A stretch of DNA of 64,000 nucleotides from assembly GCF_014203595.1 (NCBI RefSeq), contig NZ_JACHJK010000008.1, positions 62,001-126,000 of the forward strand. Reading direction: 5' to 3'. Positions 33,123 to 42,343 of the stretch are shown here, piece by piece; position 1 is the stretch's first letter; every line of letters begins with the position of its first letter. This DNA is from Streptomyces echinatus. Lineage in GTDB: Bacteria > Actinomycetota > Actinomycetes > Streptomycetales > Streptomycetaceae. The position numbers and the translations under genes were made by a program. Below the pieces are notes generated by a model. That model saw only the letters and a program-made list of their open reading frames with translations. It made no database searches and had not been told where the DNA came from.

Positions 33123-34603
33123 ACAGGGTGACGGGACGACCGGGGGTGTGGTGCCTGTCCGTGCCCCCGCTCGTACACCGTCACCCGCCGGCCGCGGACC
33201 CGTCGGTCCGCCACCGCCGTGAAGTGCCGTCTCAGCACGTCGGCCTTCGTCCTGTCCCGTTCCCCGGACAGCGGCGGGGCCACCTCCGGCGCATCGGTGA
33301 CCAGCAGGATGCGCCGTTGCGCCAGCATCGCGGCCCGTATCCGCTCCGGACCGGCCTCCTCGCCCTTCAGCGTCCCGGCCGCCACGGGGTCCCGCACCAG
33401 CGCGATGTCCCGCAGGCCGGCGAAGTCGTCGGGGGAGACCTGGGCGGTGTCCCGCCGGTCCGCCGGCACGAAGACCACCGCGTCCCCGCTCCGTTTCAGC
33501 TTCCGGACGTCCGCGGCCACCGCGAGGACGTCGTCCACCCGGCTGGCCGGGGACCGCTCGGCCAGCGACTCGGGCAGCAGCGCCACCAACGCCAGCGCGG
33601 TCGCCACCGGGACGACCCATGCCGAGGCGCGCGGGAACCGGGGGCGCGCCGCCCGTACCGCCGCCTGCAGCGCCGCTCCGATCAGCAGCGCCAGACCCAG
33701 CATGCCGAACAGGACGTACCGCTCCTGGAACAGGGGATGGACCAGGGAGACGGCGATGAGGGAGAGCTGCGGCGCCGCCAGCAGCGGCAGTCCGACGGCC
33801 GCCGGTGACAGCCGGCCCGCGCCCGGCCGGTCCAGCAGGGCCCCGAGCCCGCCGAGTCCCAGCAGCACCGCGGGGCCGATCATCATGTGCCAGGTCAGCG
33901 GCGGGATCCAGGCCACCTGGTGGGACTGGGTCCGGCTGAACAGGACCAACGGCAGCGCGCCGAGGACCGCGGCCGCCGCGGCAACGGCCCAGCGCGCCCG
34001 GAGCGGCCGCCCGGCCCTCGTCCAGAGCAGGGTCGCCAGGTGCGCGGGCAGGATGAGCAGGGACAGCCAGTTCAGCAGCGCGCACACCAGGACGGTGCCC
34101 CCGTAGGCCACCCACCGCGCGGTGCGGCCCCCGCCCTGCAGCACGGTGACGAGGAGCAGGGTGGAGATCCCGGCGCCCGCGCAGACGAACGCGTACGGGC
34201 GGCCGTCCTGGAGGGAGAACTGCACGGCCGGAAGGAGGCCGAAGGCCAGACCCGCCCCCAGGCCCGCGGGGTCACCGGCCAGCCGCCGGCCGATCGCCGT
34301 GACACAGGCCGCGGCCACCGCCATGGCCAGCGCGGAGGGCAGCCGGAGGGTCGTGGTGCTCGCCCCGAAGCACGAGAACAGGGCGTGCATCAGCAGGTAG
34401 TAGAGCCCGTGCACGGCGTCGACCTGCCCGAGCAGATGCCAGATCTCGGGTACGGACCGCTGGGCCGCCATCCAGGTCGCGGCCTCGTCCCGCCACACGC
34501 TCCGCTGCCGGGACAGTCCCCACAGACCGAGAGCGAGGGTCCACGGAACCGGGATCAGCCAGACGGGCGGGCGGAACCGTCGGAGGGATATGTGTGCGGG
34601 CAT
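32798..34603 (-). CDS. GT39/ArnT-like membrane glycosyltransferase with antisense 3' tail
   Basis: The protein has 601 residues from ATG 34603. The first part has about ten membrane helices. The early loop WRDEAATWMAA has the DE pair of GT-C/GT39 enzymes that use lipid-linked sugars, followed by VDAVHGLYYLLMHAL. A soluble domain (VVFVPADRRDTAQVSPDD) ends at about residue 490. After VTVYERG the frame continues into sequence antisense to bldKE until a stop at 32798, and that tail has no protein-like character. A mutation of the original stop near 33130 is likely. It faces bldK convergently and lies upstream of nothing co-directional except the methyltransferase. Confidence 0.68.
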   Translation of the reverse strand: MPAHISLRRFRPPVWLIPVPWTLALGLWGLSRQRSVWRDEAATWMAAQRSVPEIWHLLGQVDAVHGLYYLLMHALFSCFGASTTTLRLPSALAMAVAAACVTAIGRRLAGDPAGLGAGLAFGLLPAVQFSLQDGRPYAFVCAGAGISTLLLVTVLQGGGRTARWVAYGGTVLVCALLNWLSLLILPAHLATLLWTRAGRPLRARWAVAAAAAVLGALPLVLFSRTQSHQVAWIPPLTWHMMIGPAVLLGLGGLGALLDRPGAGRLSPAAVGLPLLAAPQLSLIAVSLVHPLFQERYVLFGMLGLALLIGAALQAAVRAARPRFPRASAWVVPVATALALVALLPESLAERSPASRVDDVLAVAADVRKLKRSGDAVVFVPADRRDTAQVSPDDFAGLRDIALVRDPVAAGTLKGEEAGPERIRAAMLAQRRILLVTDAPEVAPPLSGERDRTKADVLRRHFTAVADRRVRGRRVTVYERGHGQAPHPRSSRHPVYGASVFPSSSAARAGSSTMSSSRASVDGSSGKWQAVRCPARLPESWMSGGSSAAHLSCAFQQRVRNRQPEGGEMGDGTSPARRMRSRWGASSSARVTSGTADSRAWV

Positions 34604-34719
34604 GGCGAGGTGAGGGACCTTGGGTGTGGGAGACGCGTCAACGGGCCTGCGGAACAAGGCCCTTCAGGACTTCGCACGCATGTGCCGAAAACCTACGCCA
34701 CGGCCACGAACGTCAACCA

Positions 34720-34739
34720 GTGATCACTCACATGATCAC
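34720..34739. promoter_or_regulatory. Perfect hyphenated palindrome, operator-like
   Basis: GTGATCA (34720-34726), six-base spacer CTCACA, TGATCAC (34733-34739). The spacing from centre to centre of the arms is 13 nt, about one helical turn plus. It lies 117 nt upstream of the GT39-like gene and just after the methyltransferase stop, in an AT-richer patch. A regulator dimer could bind here. Confidence 0.4.
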
Positions 34740-34772
34740 AATCACGCCCGGCGCACGGAACCCCGGCGCCGC

Positions 34773-35513
34773 CTAGGCCTTCCGCGCCACCGTGATGATC
34801 TCGGGGGAGGCGGGTCCGAGCGGCCCCCGCTCCCAGTCCCCGTACTGTTCGGCGACCGTCAGACCGGCCTCGCCGAGGAAGCCCTCCAGCGTCCCGGCGT
34901 CCAGGAAGCGCAGGACGCTGTGGCTGACCCGTGGGGCGGGCCACCGGGGGCCGGCGTAGGTCTCGGTGAAGTGCACCCGGTCCCCGTGCGGTCCGCCGTC
35001 CCGGACCTCGTGCCAGATCCGTACGGGGGTGCCGTCGGCGGCGGTGGCCCGGTGGACCCGGTCCGGGGTCCACCGTTCCCAGGCGCGGGCGTCCGGGTTC
35101 CGGGTCTCGAACACGAACCGTCCGCCGTCCCGGAGGGCCGCGCGTACGGCGCGCAGACAGACCCGGATCTCCTCGTCCGGCACCAGCGCCTGGAAGGCGT
35201 GCCCGGTCATGACGACGAGGTCGAACTCCTCCTGCCACCGCCGCACCCGCACATCGCCGAGCACCCACTCGACGTCGGGTCGCGCCCGGCGTGCCTGCAC
35301 GAGCATGGCGGCGGCCGGATCGAGGCCCATCAGCCGCCCCCGGTGCCCCTCGGCCCGGGCCCGGCGCAGCAACTGCCCGGTGCCGCACCCGATGTCCAGC
35401 ACGGCCCCGGCCTCCCGCAGCAGACCGAGGTAGAAGTCGTCACCCGGTCCCCAGGGGTTGAGGCTCTCGTAGAGAGCGGCGAGCGAAAGATCGGCGAAAG
35501 CGTGATCTGCCAC
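34773..35513 (-). CDS. Class I SAM-dependent methyltransferase
   Basis: The protein has 246 residues from GTG 35513. Motif I is VLDIGCGTGQLLRRA (near residue 45), then the acidic end of strand 2 (LMGLDPAAAMLVQA), DLVVMTGHAFQAL as motif IV, and GGRFVFETRN. The C-terminal beta-rich region is typical of the Methyltransf_25 group acting on small molecules. The substrate is unknown. Longer starts exist upstream but lack ribosome sites. It lies between the inverted bldK-like operon and the GT39 gene, on the same strand. Confidence 0.8.
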   Translation of the reverse strand: MADHAFADLSLAALYESLNPWGPGDDFYLGLLREAGAVLDIGCGTGQLLRRARAEGHRGRLMGLDPAAAMLVQARRARPDVEWVLGDVRVRRWQEEFDLVVMTGHAFQALVPDEEIRVCLRAVRAALRDGGRFVFETRNPDARAWERWTPDRVHRATAADGTPVRIWHEVRDGGPHGDRVHFTETYAGPRWPAPRVSHSVLRFLDAGTLEGFLGEAGLTVAEQYGDWERGPLGPASPEIITVARKA

Positions 35514-35615
35514 CGCGGCAGTGTGCCACACGATGCTGAACGGCGCGTCAGGAACGGTCTGCTTTCCAAGCTCCGCACAAGTACAGGTGAGTTGAGGCCT
35601 CACCCGGGCATGGAG

Positions 35616-35647
35616 GAGGGCCCGTGCCTGGGGAGGCACGGGCCCTC
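35616..35647. terminator. Perfect 14-bp hairpin after the inverted importer operon
   Basis: Arms 35616-35629 and 35634-35647 pair without mismatch around a GGGG loop. It sits between the last ATPase gene of the minus-strand importer operon (ends 35735) and the methyltransferase start (35513), so it probably terminates the importer transcript. No T-run follows, which is usual in Streptomyces. Confidence 0.7.
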
Positions 35648-35734
35648 GTCCCCTGGACCGGACGTTCATGGGCTCGGGTCAATGGGCCGGTGAAAGTCCG
35701 CTCCACAAGGGGGCGGCTGACGGAAAGGGGTGTG

Positions 35735-36778
<1,044 letters not shown>

Positions 36779-36803
36779 GATGGTGAATCCCGTCTCGTGT
36801 ACG

Positions 36804-37838
36804 TCAGTGCCGGGCGGCGGCGAAGTCGGCGAAAAGGTCTCCCCGCTGCTTCGGCGGGAGGTGGCAGGCCGATCCCCTGCCGTCCACCACGTCCAGCAGC
36901 GGCCGCTCCGTGGAGCACAGCCCGCCCGCGACCTTGTCGGCGAACGTGCACCGCGGGTGGAAGCGGCAGCCGGAGGGCGGGTTCAGCAGCGACGGCGGCG
37001 AACCCGGGATCGGCGACAGCGGCACGTCGACCGGGCCGTCCAGGCTCGGCATGGAGCCGAGCAGGCCGAGGGTGTAGGGGTGCTGAGGGCTGCTCAGCAC
37101 CTCCTCCTTGGTGCCCCGCTCCACGCACCGGCCGCCGTACATCACGAGCACGTCGTCCGCGATGTCGGCGATGACACCGAGGTCGTGCGTGATGAAGATG
37201 ATGGCCGTGCCGAACTCCTGCTGGAGCTCCTTGAGCAGGTCCAGGATCTGCGCCTGCACCGTCACGTCCAGGGCGGTGGTCGGCTCGTCGGCGATCAGCA
37301 GCTCGGGGTCGCAGACCAGGGCCATGGCGATCATGGCGCGCTGGCGCATACCACCGGAGAACTGGTGCGGGTAGTCGTCCACCCGCACGTCCGGCTGGGG
37401 GATCCCGACCCGCTTCAGCATCTCGATCGCCCGCGCCCGGGCCTCCTTCTTGGAGGCGCCGGTGTGCTTGCGGTACGTCTCGCCGATCTGCGTGCCGATC
37501 GTGTGGAACGGCGACAGCGAGGCGAGCGCGTCCTGGAAGATCATGGACATCTTGTTGCCGCGCAGCCGCTCCAGTTCCTTCTCGGAGGCGGTGAGCAGTT
37601 CCTTGCCGTCCAGCAGGATCTCGCCCTCGATCGCGGTGTGGGCGCGGTCGTGGAGGCCCAGGATCGTCAGGTTGGTGACGGACTTGCCGGAGCCCGACTC
37701 ACCCACGATGCCGAGCGTCTGCCCCTTGATGAGGTCGAAGCTGAGCCCGTCGACGGCCTTGACGATGCCGTCCTCGGTGGAGAAGTGGACCTGTAGGTCC
37801 TTGACGGAGAGGAACGGCTGCTGATCGGTGCTCGTCAC
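36804..37838 (-). CDS. Second importer: ATPase (DppD type), BldKD paralogue
   Basis: The protein has 344 residues from GTG 37838. Walker A is GESGSGKS, Q-loop MIFQDALASLSPF, signature FSGGMRQR, Walker B LLIADEP, switch ITHD, C-terminal CRFHPRCTFADK. It closely resembles BldKD, including the N-terminal LQVHFSTEDG...AVDGLSFDL. It lies 25 nt upstream of the DppF-type gene. The Q-loop reads QDA rather than QDP, a small difference that need not affect function. Confidence 0.9.
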   Translation of the reverse strand: MTSTDQQPFLSVKDLQVHFSTEDGIVKAVDGLSFDLIKGQTLGIVGESGSGKSVTNLTILGLHDRAHTAIEGEILLDGKELLTASEKELERLRGNKMSMIFQDALASLSPFHTIGTQIGETYRKHTGASKKEARARAIEMLKRVGIPQPDVRVDDYPHQFSGGMRQRAMIAMALVCDPELLIADEPTTALDVTVQAQILDLLKELQQEFGTAIIFITHDLGVIADIADDVLVMYGGRCVERGTKEEVLSSPQHPYTLGLLGSMPSLDGPVDVPLSPIPGSPPSLLNPPSGCRFHPRCTFADKVAGGLCSTERPLLDVVDGRGSACHLPPKQRGDLFADFAAARH

Positions 37839-37912
37839 GGGGACGCTCCTGAGGGGGTGATGCGGGAGAGATCGCCGGGTGGGGCGGGGGAGGAACGGGG
37901 TGGAGGCGGAGG

Positions 37913-38893
37913 TCAGGCGAGCCGGATCCGCGGGTCGATCAAGGCGTAGACGGCGTCCACGAGGATGTTGAAGAACACGATCGCGCCGGCCGCCAGCAGG
38001 GTCACGCCGAGCAGCATCGGCAGGTCGCTCTGGTCCACGGACTTCACCGCGAGCCGGCCGATGCCCTGGAGGCTGAAGGTCGACTCGGTGATGATGGCGC
38101 CGCCGATCAGCGTACCCAGGTCGATGCCGAACACCGTGACGATCGGGCCCATCGCACCGCGCCAGGCGAACCGGAAGAACACGTTCGCCCGGGACAGGCC
38201 CTTGGCCCGTGCCGTGCGGACGTAGTCCTCGCTGAGCTGCTCGACCAGCTGGGAGCGGGTCATGCGGGTGTAGTTGGCCGTGAAGATGATCGCGAGGACC
38301 AGCCAGGGCAGCAGGAGGCCCGAGAACCAGGCGCCCGGGTCGTCGGTCAGCGGCGTGTACTGCGGCTGGCTGAGCCAGCCCAGCTGCGCGACGAAGAAGA
38401 ACATCGCGATGTAGCCGACGAAGTAGATCTGGAGGGAGGAGCCGAGCAGCGAGGCAGAACTGGCGAACTTGTCCAGGAACTTGCCCTGCTTCAGGGCCGC
38501 GAGCATGCCCGCGCCGATACCGAGGATCAGGAAGACGACGGCAGCGCCGAAGGCGAGCGAGAGAGTGGTGGGCAGCCGGTCCATGATCGTGTCGTAGACG
38601 GGCTCACGGTTGGCGAAGGAGTACCCGAGGCAGGGGGCGTTGCAGTAGTCGAAGCCGGCGTAGTTGCGACCGGCGAAGATGCCCACGAGCCACAGCCAGT
38701 ACTGCACCGGGATCGGCTTGTCGATGCCCAGGTTCTTCCGGATCTGCTCAAGGTTCTCAGGCGTGCAGTTCTTGCCGCAGGACATCATGGCGGGGTCACG
38801 CGGCACGGCGTAGAAGAGCCAGAAGGTGATGGCGCTGATGATCAGCAGAATGACCAGCGCACCGATGACTCGGCGGACAAGGAAGCGGAACAT
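37913..38893 (-). CDS. Second importer: permease (DppB type), BldKC paralogue
   Basis: The protein has 326 residues from ATG 38893. It starts MFRFLVRRVIGALVILLIIS and keeps the paired-cysteine loops of BldKC (SCGKNCTPE, CNAPCLGYS). The EAA-type loop is VRTARAKGLSRANVFFRFAW. The ending DAVYALIDPRIRLA matches BldKC as well. It pairs with the DppC-type permease at 40842. A hairpin separates it from the binding-protein gene upstream. Confidence 0.87.
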   Translation of the reverse strand: MFRFLVRRVIGALVILLIISAITFWLFYAVPRDPAMMSCGKNCTPENLEQIRKNLGIDKPIPVQYWLWLVGIFAGRNYAGFDYCNAPCLGYSFANREPVYDTIMDRLPTTLSLAFGAAVVFLILGIGAGMLAALKQGKFLDKFASSASLLGSSLQIYFVGYIAMFFFVAQLGWLSQPQYTPLTDDPGAWFSGLLLPWLVLAIIFTANYTRMTRSQLVEQLSEDYVRTARAKGLSRANVFFRFAWRGAMGPIVTVFGIDLGTLIGGAIITESTFSLQGIGRLAVKSVDQSDLPMLLGVTLLAAGAIVFFNILVDAVYALIDPRIRLA

Positions 38894-38952
38894 GAGGCGT
38901 GACTTTCCGGACGGGGCGCCGTCGCCGGGAGGGAAGTAGAGGGGGGTGGCCG

Positions 38953-38979
38953 CAGGGGCGGCCATGCGGGATGGCCGCC
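38953..38979 (-). terminator. Intra-operon hairpin after the second binding-protein gene
   Basis: GGGGCGGCCAT (38953-38963) pairs perfectly with ATGGCCGCCCC (38969-38979) around a 5-nt loop, 20 nt after the binding-protein stop. The position is equivalent to the hairpin at 29848-29876 in bldK, pointing to the same control of binding-protein excess. Confidence 0.6.
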
Positions 38980-38998
38980 CCCGACGGTTCGAAGGTGC

Positions 38999-40759
38999 TT
39001 ACTTCTTGGCGTAGAGCTTGTTGAGCGCGACGCAGGTGTTGGCGCTGTCCCAGATGACGTTGCCGACCTTGGAGCCGTACAGGTAGTTACGGATCTTGTG
39101 GTAGTCCGGCACCGCCGCCGCCTGCTCCAGGACCATCTTGTCGATGTTGCCCCAGGCCTTGTTGGCCTCGTCGACGTCCGCGATCTTCGAAGCCGCTTCG
39201 ATGGCCTTGTTGATGCTCGGGTCGTTCAGCTGGGCGTAGTTGTTGCGGCCGTCACCGATGTTCTTGCCGCTCCAGCAGGGGTAGAAGACCGAGTAGCCGT
39301 TCGGCCAGTCGGGGCTCCAGCCGGCGCCGAACAGGTCGAAGTCGTTGTCGATCTTGCCGATCTGGGTGTAGAAGGTCGACTTGTCGACCTGCTTGTTGAC
39401 GACGGTGAAGCCGGCCGCCTCCAGGGCGTTCTTGACGGCGACGGCGACCTTCACCTGGGTGTCGGACTGCTGGTAGGCGATGACCAGCTTCTGGCCGAGC
39501 TTGCCGGCCTCCTTCAGCAGCGCCTTGGCCTTCTCGGGGTTGCCGCCCGGCGTCGTCTTCGCGCCGTACAGGTCGAACTTGGCGTAGCCGGGGGTCACCG
39601 GGGCGAGGATCGTGGAGGCGATCTCGGTGGTGGCGCGGCCACCGTTGATCGTCTGGACCTGCTGGTGCGGCCAGGCCCAGTTGATGGCCTGACGGACCTT
39701 GAGGTCCTTGATGCGGGTGGTGTTGATCGGCCAGTAGTAGGTGGCCGTGTCCACCGCGGTGAGGACGCGCTGCTTCAGCTCCGGCTTGGTGAGGACCTGG
39801 GCGATGCGCTCGGGAGCGATCTCGTTGAAGATCGGCACCGCGTACTGGTCGTTGCCCTGGTCCGCGATCCAGCGGTCGGTCGACGCGACGAGCTCGAAGC
39901 CCATCTGGAAGACGTACTGGTCCGGGTAGGCGTTGCGGACCGAGTCGGTCTTCGGGTCCCAGTGCTCGTTGCGCACGAAGGTCATCGACTTGCCGATCTT
40001 GCGGTCGCCGATCTTGTACGGACCGCAGGAGAACGGACGCTTGTCGTACTTCTCCTTGGTGTCGTGCTTCTTCGGCACCAGGGAGTAACCGCGCATCGCG
40101 AGCGTGTAGTTGAAGTCGGTGCGGGCCTCGTTGAGACGGAAGGTGACGGTCTTGCCGTCGATCTCGATGGAGCTGAGGCTCTTACCGGTGTACGGGCCCT
40201 TGTACTTGTCGCCGCCCTCGAGCCACGTCTGCACGTAGCGGGGGCCCTCGGTGATGAACGCGGCGAAGAGGCGCTCGAAGGTGTGGCGGACGTCGTCCAT
40301 GCTGACGTCGGAGCCGTCCTCCCACTTCAGGCCGTCCTTGAGCGTGAAGACCCAGGTCTTGCCGCCGTCCTTCATGGTGCCGGCGTCGGTCGCGGCGTCG
40401 CCGACCAGGACGGCGCCGCCCTTGTCGTCCAGCTTGTAGCCGGTCAGGGCGCGCATGATCGGGACGGTGATGGCGGCCTCAGTCGAGTTGTAGATCTGAG
40501 CCGGGTCCATGTGGTCCATGTCGAACTGCTGGAGCGAGTAGATCGTCCCGCCCTTGACCGCGCCCTTGACCTCGGGAGCCGGACCCTGCGAGTCGGCCTT
40601 GCTGCCGACCGGGATGGCGATCGTCTTCGAACCGCTGACCTGGGGGGCGTCGTTCTGCCCGGAGCCGCCCTCGCTGCCGCTGCTGCAGGCGCTCAGCACC
40701 GAGGTCGACGCCGCGGCGACGCCGGTGGCGATGAGGAAGTTTCTACGGGAGAAGGACAT
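38999..40759 (-). CDS. Second importer: oligopeptide-binding lipoprotein with Tat-like signal, BldKB paralogue
   Basis: The protein has 586 residues from ATG 40759 (GGAAG upstream). The signal MSFSRRNFLIATGVAAASTS followed by VLSAC combines a twin-arginine motif (SRRNFL) with a lipobox, so export may go through Tat before lipidation; BldKB itself has a Sec-type signal. The family-5 domain is complete (GGTIYSLQQFDMDHMDPAQIY, MDDVRHTFERL, VRQAINWAWP, GWSPDWPNGYSVF). The ending is VALNKLYAKK. It delivers peptide to the second permease pair. Confidence 0.87.
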   Translation of the reverse strand: MSFSRRNFLIATGVAAASTSVLSACSSGSEGGSGQNDAPQVSGSKTIAIPVGSKADSQGPAPEVKGAVKGGTIYSLQQFDMDHMDPAQIYNSTEAAITVPIMRALTGYKLDDKGGAVLVGDAATDAGTMKDGGKTWVFTLKDGLKWEDGSDVSMDDVRHTFERLFAAFITEGPRYVQTWLEGGDKYKGPYTGKSLSSIEIDGKTVTFRLNEARTDFNYTLAMRGYSLVPKKHDTKEKYDKRPFSCGPYKIGDRKIGKSMTFVRNEHWDPKTDSVRNAYPDQYVFQMGFELVASTDRWIADQGNDQYAVPIFNEIAPERIAQVLTKPELKQRVLTAVDTATYYWPINTTRIKDLKVRQAINWAWPHQQVQTINGGRATTEIASTILAPVTPGYAKFDLYGAKTTPGGNPEKAKALLKEAGKLGQKLVIAYQQSDTQVKVAVAVKNALEAAGFTVVNKQVDKSTFYTQIGKIDNDFDLFGAGWSPDWPNGYSVFYPCWSGKNIGDGRNNYAQLNDPSINKAIEAASKIADVDEANKAWGNIDKMVLEQAAAVPDYHKIRNYLYGSKVGNVIWDSANTCVALNKLYAKK

Positions 40760-40841
40760 GGCTTCCTGCCTTGGAAAGTGGGAGTGATGAGAGAGATCCC
40801 GGCACCCTCGGCGCCGTCGCCGTGGTCCTGAAGAGCCGGAG

Positions 40842-41831
40842 TCAGCGCTTGGACTTGGGGTCGAGTGCGTCACGCACCGAGTCGCCCAGAAGGTTGAACG
40901 CGAGCACGAAGATCACCATGGACAGGCCCGGGAAGAGCATGAAGGTGATGTCCTCGGTGTAGAACATGGCGCCGCGCTGGATCATGACGCCCCAGTCCGG
41001 GGTCGGGTCGATCATTCCGACACCGAGGAACGCGAGGCCCGCCTCGGCGGTGACGAACGCCGGGAGCATCAGCGTGCCCTGAATGATGATCGGCGTCCAC
41101 AGGTTGGGCAGCAGTTCCTTGAAGACGATGCGTCGCGGTGACGCGCCCGTGACCTTGGCGGCTTCGACGAACTCCCGCTCGCGCAGGCCCAGTACCTGAC
41201 CGCGCAGCAGTCGGGCGATGGAGGCCCAGCCGAAGGTGGCGAGGACGATGATCAGGCCGGTGGCCCGCAGCCAGGTCGGGATGTCCTCGTCGGGGGCGAT
41301 GAAGAGCCCGTAGATCACCGGCATGAACGCGATGAAGAAGAGGGTGGACGGGAACGACAGGAGGATGTCGATGACCCGGCCCACGAGGTAGTCCGTCTTG
41401 CCGCCGAGGTAGCCGGCGGTGACGCCGATGACGACACCCAGGAACACGGTGAGCAGGGTGGCGGCGAGGGCGATGCCCAGCGAGGTGCGGATCGCGTAGA
41501 GCAGGAAGGTGAAGACGTCCCGCCCGAGCTGGGGCTCGATGCCGAACCAGAAGTCCGAGCTCATGCCGCCGTTGGGGCCGGCAGGGTACGAGAACACGTT
41601 GAGCAGGTTCGGGTTCGCGCTCGCGTAGGTGGTGTACGGGTCCTTGCCGTAGAGCTTCGCTATCAGCGGCGCGGCGATCGCTATCACGAAGAAGAAGATC
41701 ACGACGTACGCGGATATGACGCCCGTCTTGTCACGCTTGAAGCGCTTCCAAGCAAGACGTCCCGGAGAGCGGCCTTCGCTGCCCTTCGAGCCGTCCGAAG
41801 CGGTCAGCTTCGCAGTGGCCTCGTCGGTCAC
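40842..41831 (-). CDS. Second importer: permease (DppC type), BldKA paralogue
   Basis: The protein has 329 residues from GTG 41831. Cytoplasmic N-terminus, then GRLAWKRFKRDKTGVISAYV, six helices and the EAA loop EAAKVTGASPRRIVFKELLP. It ends FNLLGDSVRDALDPKSKR, close to the BldKA ending. It is the first gene of the inverted operon, and the region upstream is long and AT-rich, so the operon promoter is expected there. Confidence 0.87.
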   Translation of the reverse strand: MTDEATAKLTASDGSKGSEGRSPGRLAWKRFKRDKTGVISAYVVIFFFVIAIAAPLIAKLYGKDPYTTYASANPNLLNVFSYPAGPNGGMSSDFWFGIEPQLGRDVFTFLLYAIRTSLGIALAATLLTVFLGVVIGVTAGYLGGKTDYLVGRVIDILLSFPSTLFFIAFMPVIYGLFIAPDEDIPTWLRATGLIIVLATFGWASIARLLRGQVLGLREREFVEAAKVTGASPRRIVFKELLPNLWTPIIIQGTLMLPAFVTAEAGLAFLGVGMIDPTPDWGVMIQRGAMFYTEDITFMLFPGLSMVIFVLAFNLLGDSVRDALDPKSKR

Positions 41832-42343
41832 CTCAAGCGGGGCAGCCGCAGATGGAGTTGGGGGGGGTCATGTTGCTCCTGGCCCAAGGGAGGGTCTGAT
41901 GACTCCGCAGGGCGCTCCCCTACGGGCTACGCCGGACTTTTTCAACGCAATTCATTCAAGGTCAATAAATTCTCGACCGCCTTGGTTTTCTCTTTACGTT
42001 TTTTGCTTGGGCTTGACTGTTCCGTAGCTACGCGGGTAGCACGCCGTAATCAATCCGTGCTTCACATCGGACCAACTGCTCAAAACGGGCAAGGAGTTCG
42101 ATATGCGGACGGTGGAGTGTCGAAATGCGTACATCGGAACGTCGTAATCCAACGTTTCGGCATCGTTGCCCGAAGATCTATTGCGCCGCGGACTCAAGAT
42201 CATCGGGGCTTCGGCCGGACGGTGCCTGCATTCGGATGACGTGTCCCCCTAAAGGCCGCCCAAACGGGCAGTGCGTGTGAGCTATGCGCGGTATGTGTCG
42301 ATATCGACGGATAATCGGTCGAGGCTCAGGGAGGAGGCACGTC
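41832..42343. promoter_or_regulatory. AT-rich divergent promoter region between the second and third importers
   Basis: This 512-nt region has no supported gene and is clearly less GC-rich at 41935-42015. On the minus strand TTGACC (41965-41960) could be a -35 for the second importer. On the plus strand TTGACT (42013-42018), the palindrome CGTAGCTACG (42023-42032) and TAGCAC (42037-42042) form a possible promoter-operator for the third importer, with a leader of about 300 nt. These assignments are tentative. Confidence 0.4.

Noticed and set aside
39098..40831. A 577-codon plus-strand frame
   Set aside because: Antisense shadow of the second importer's binding-protein gene.
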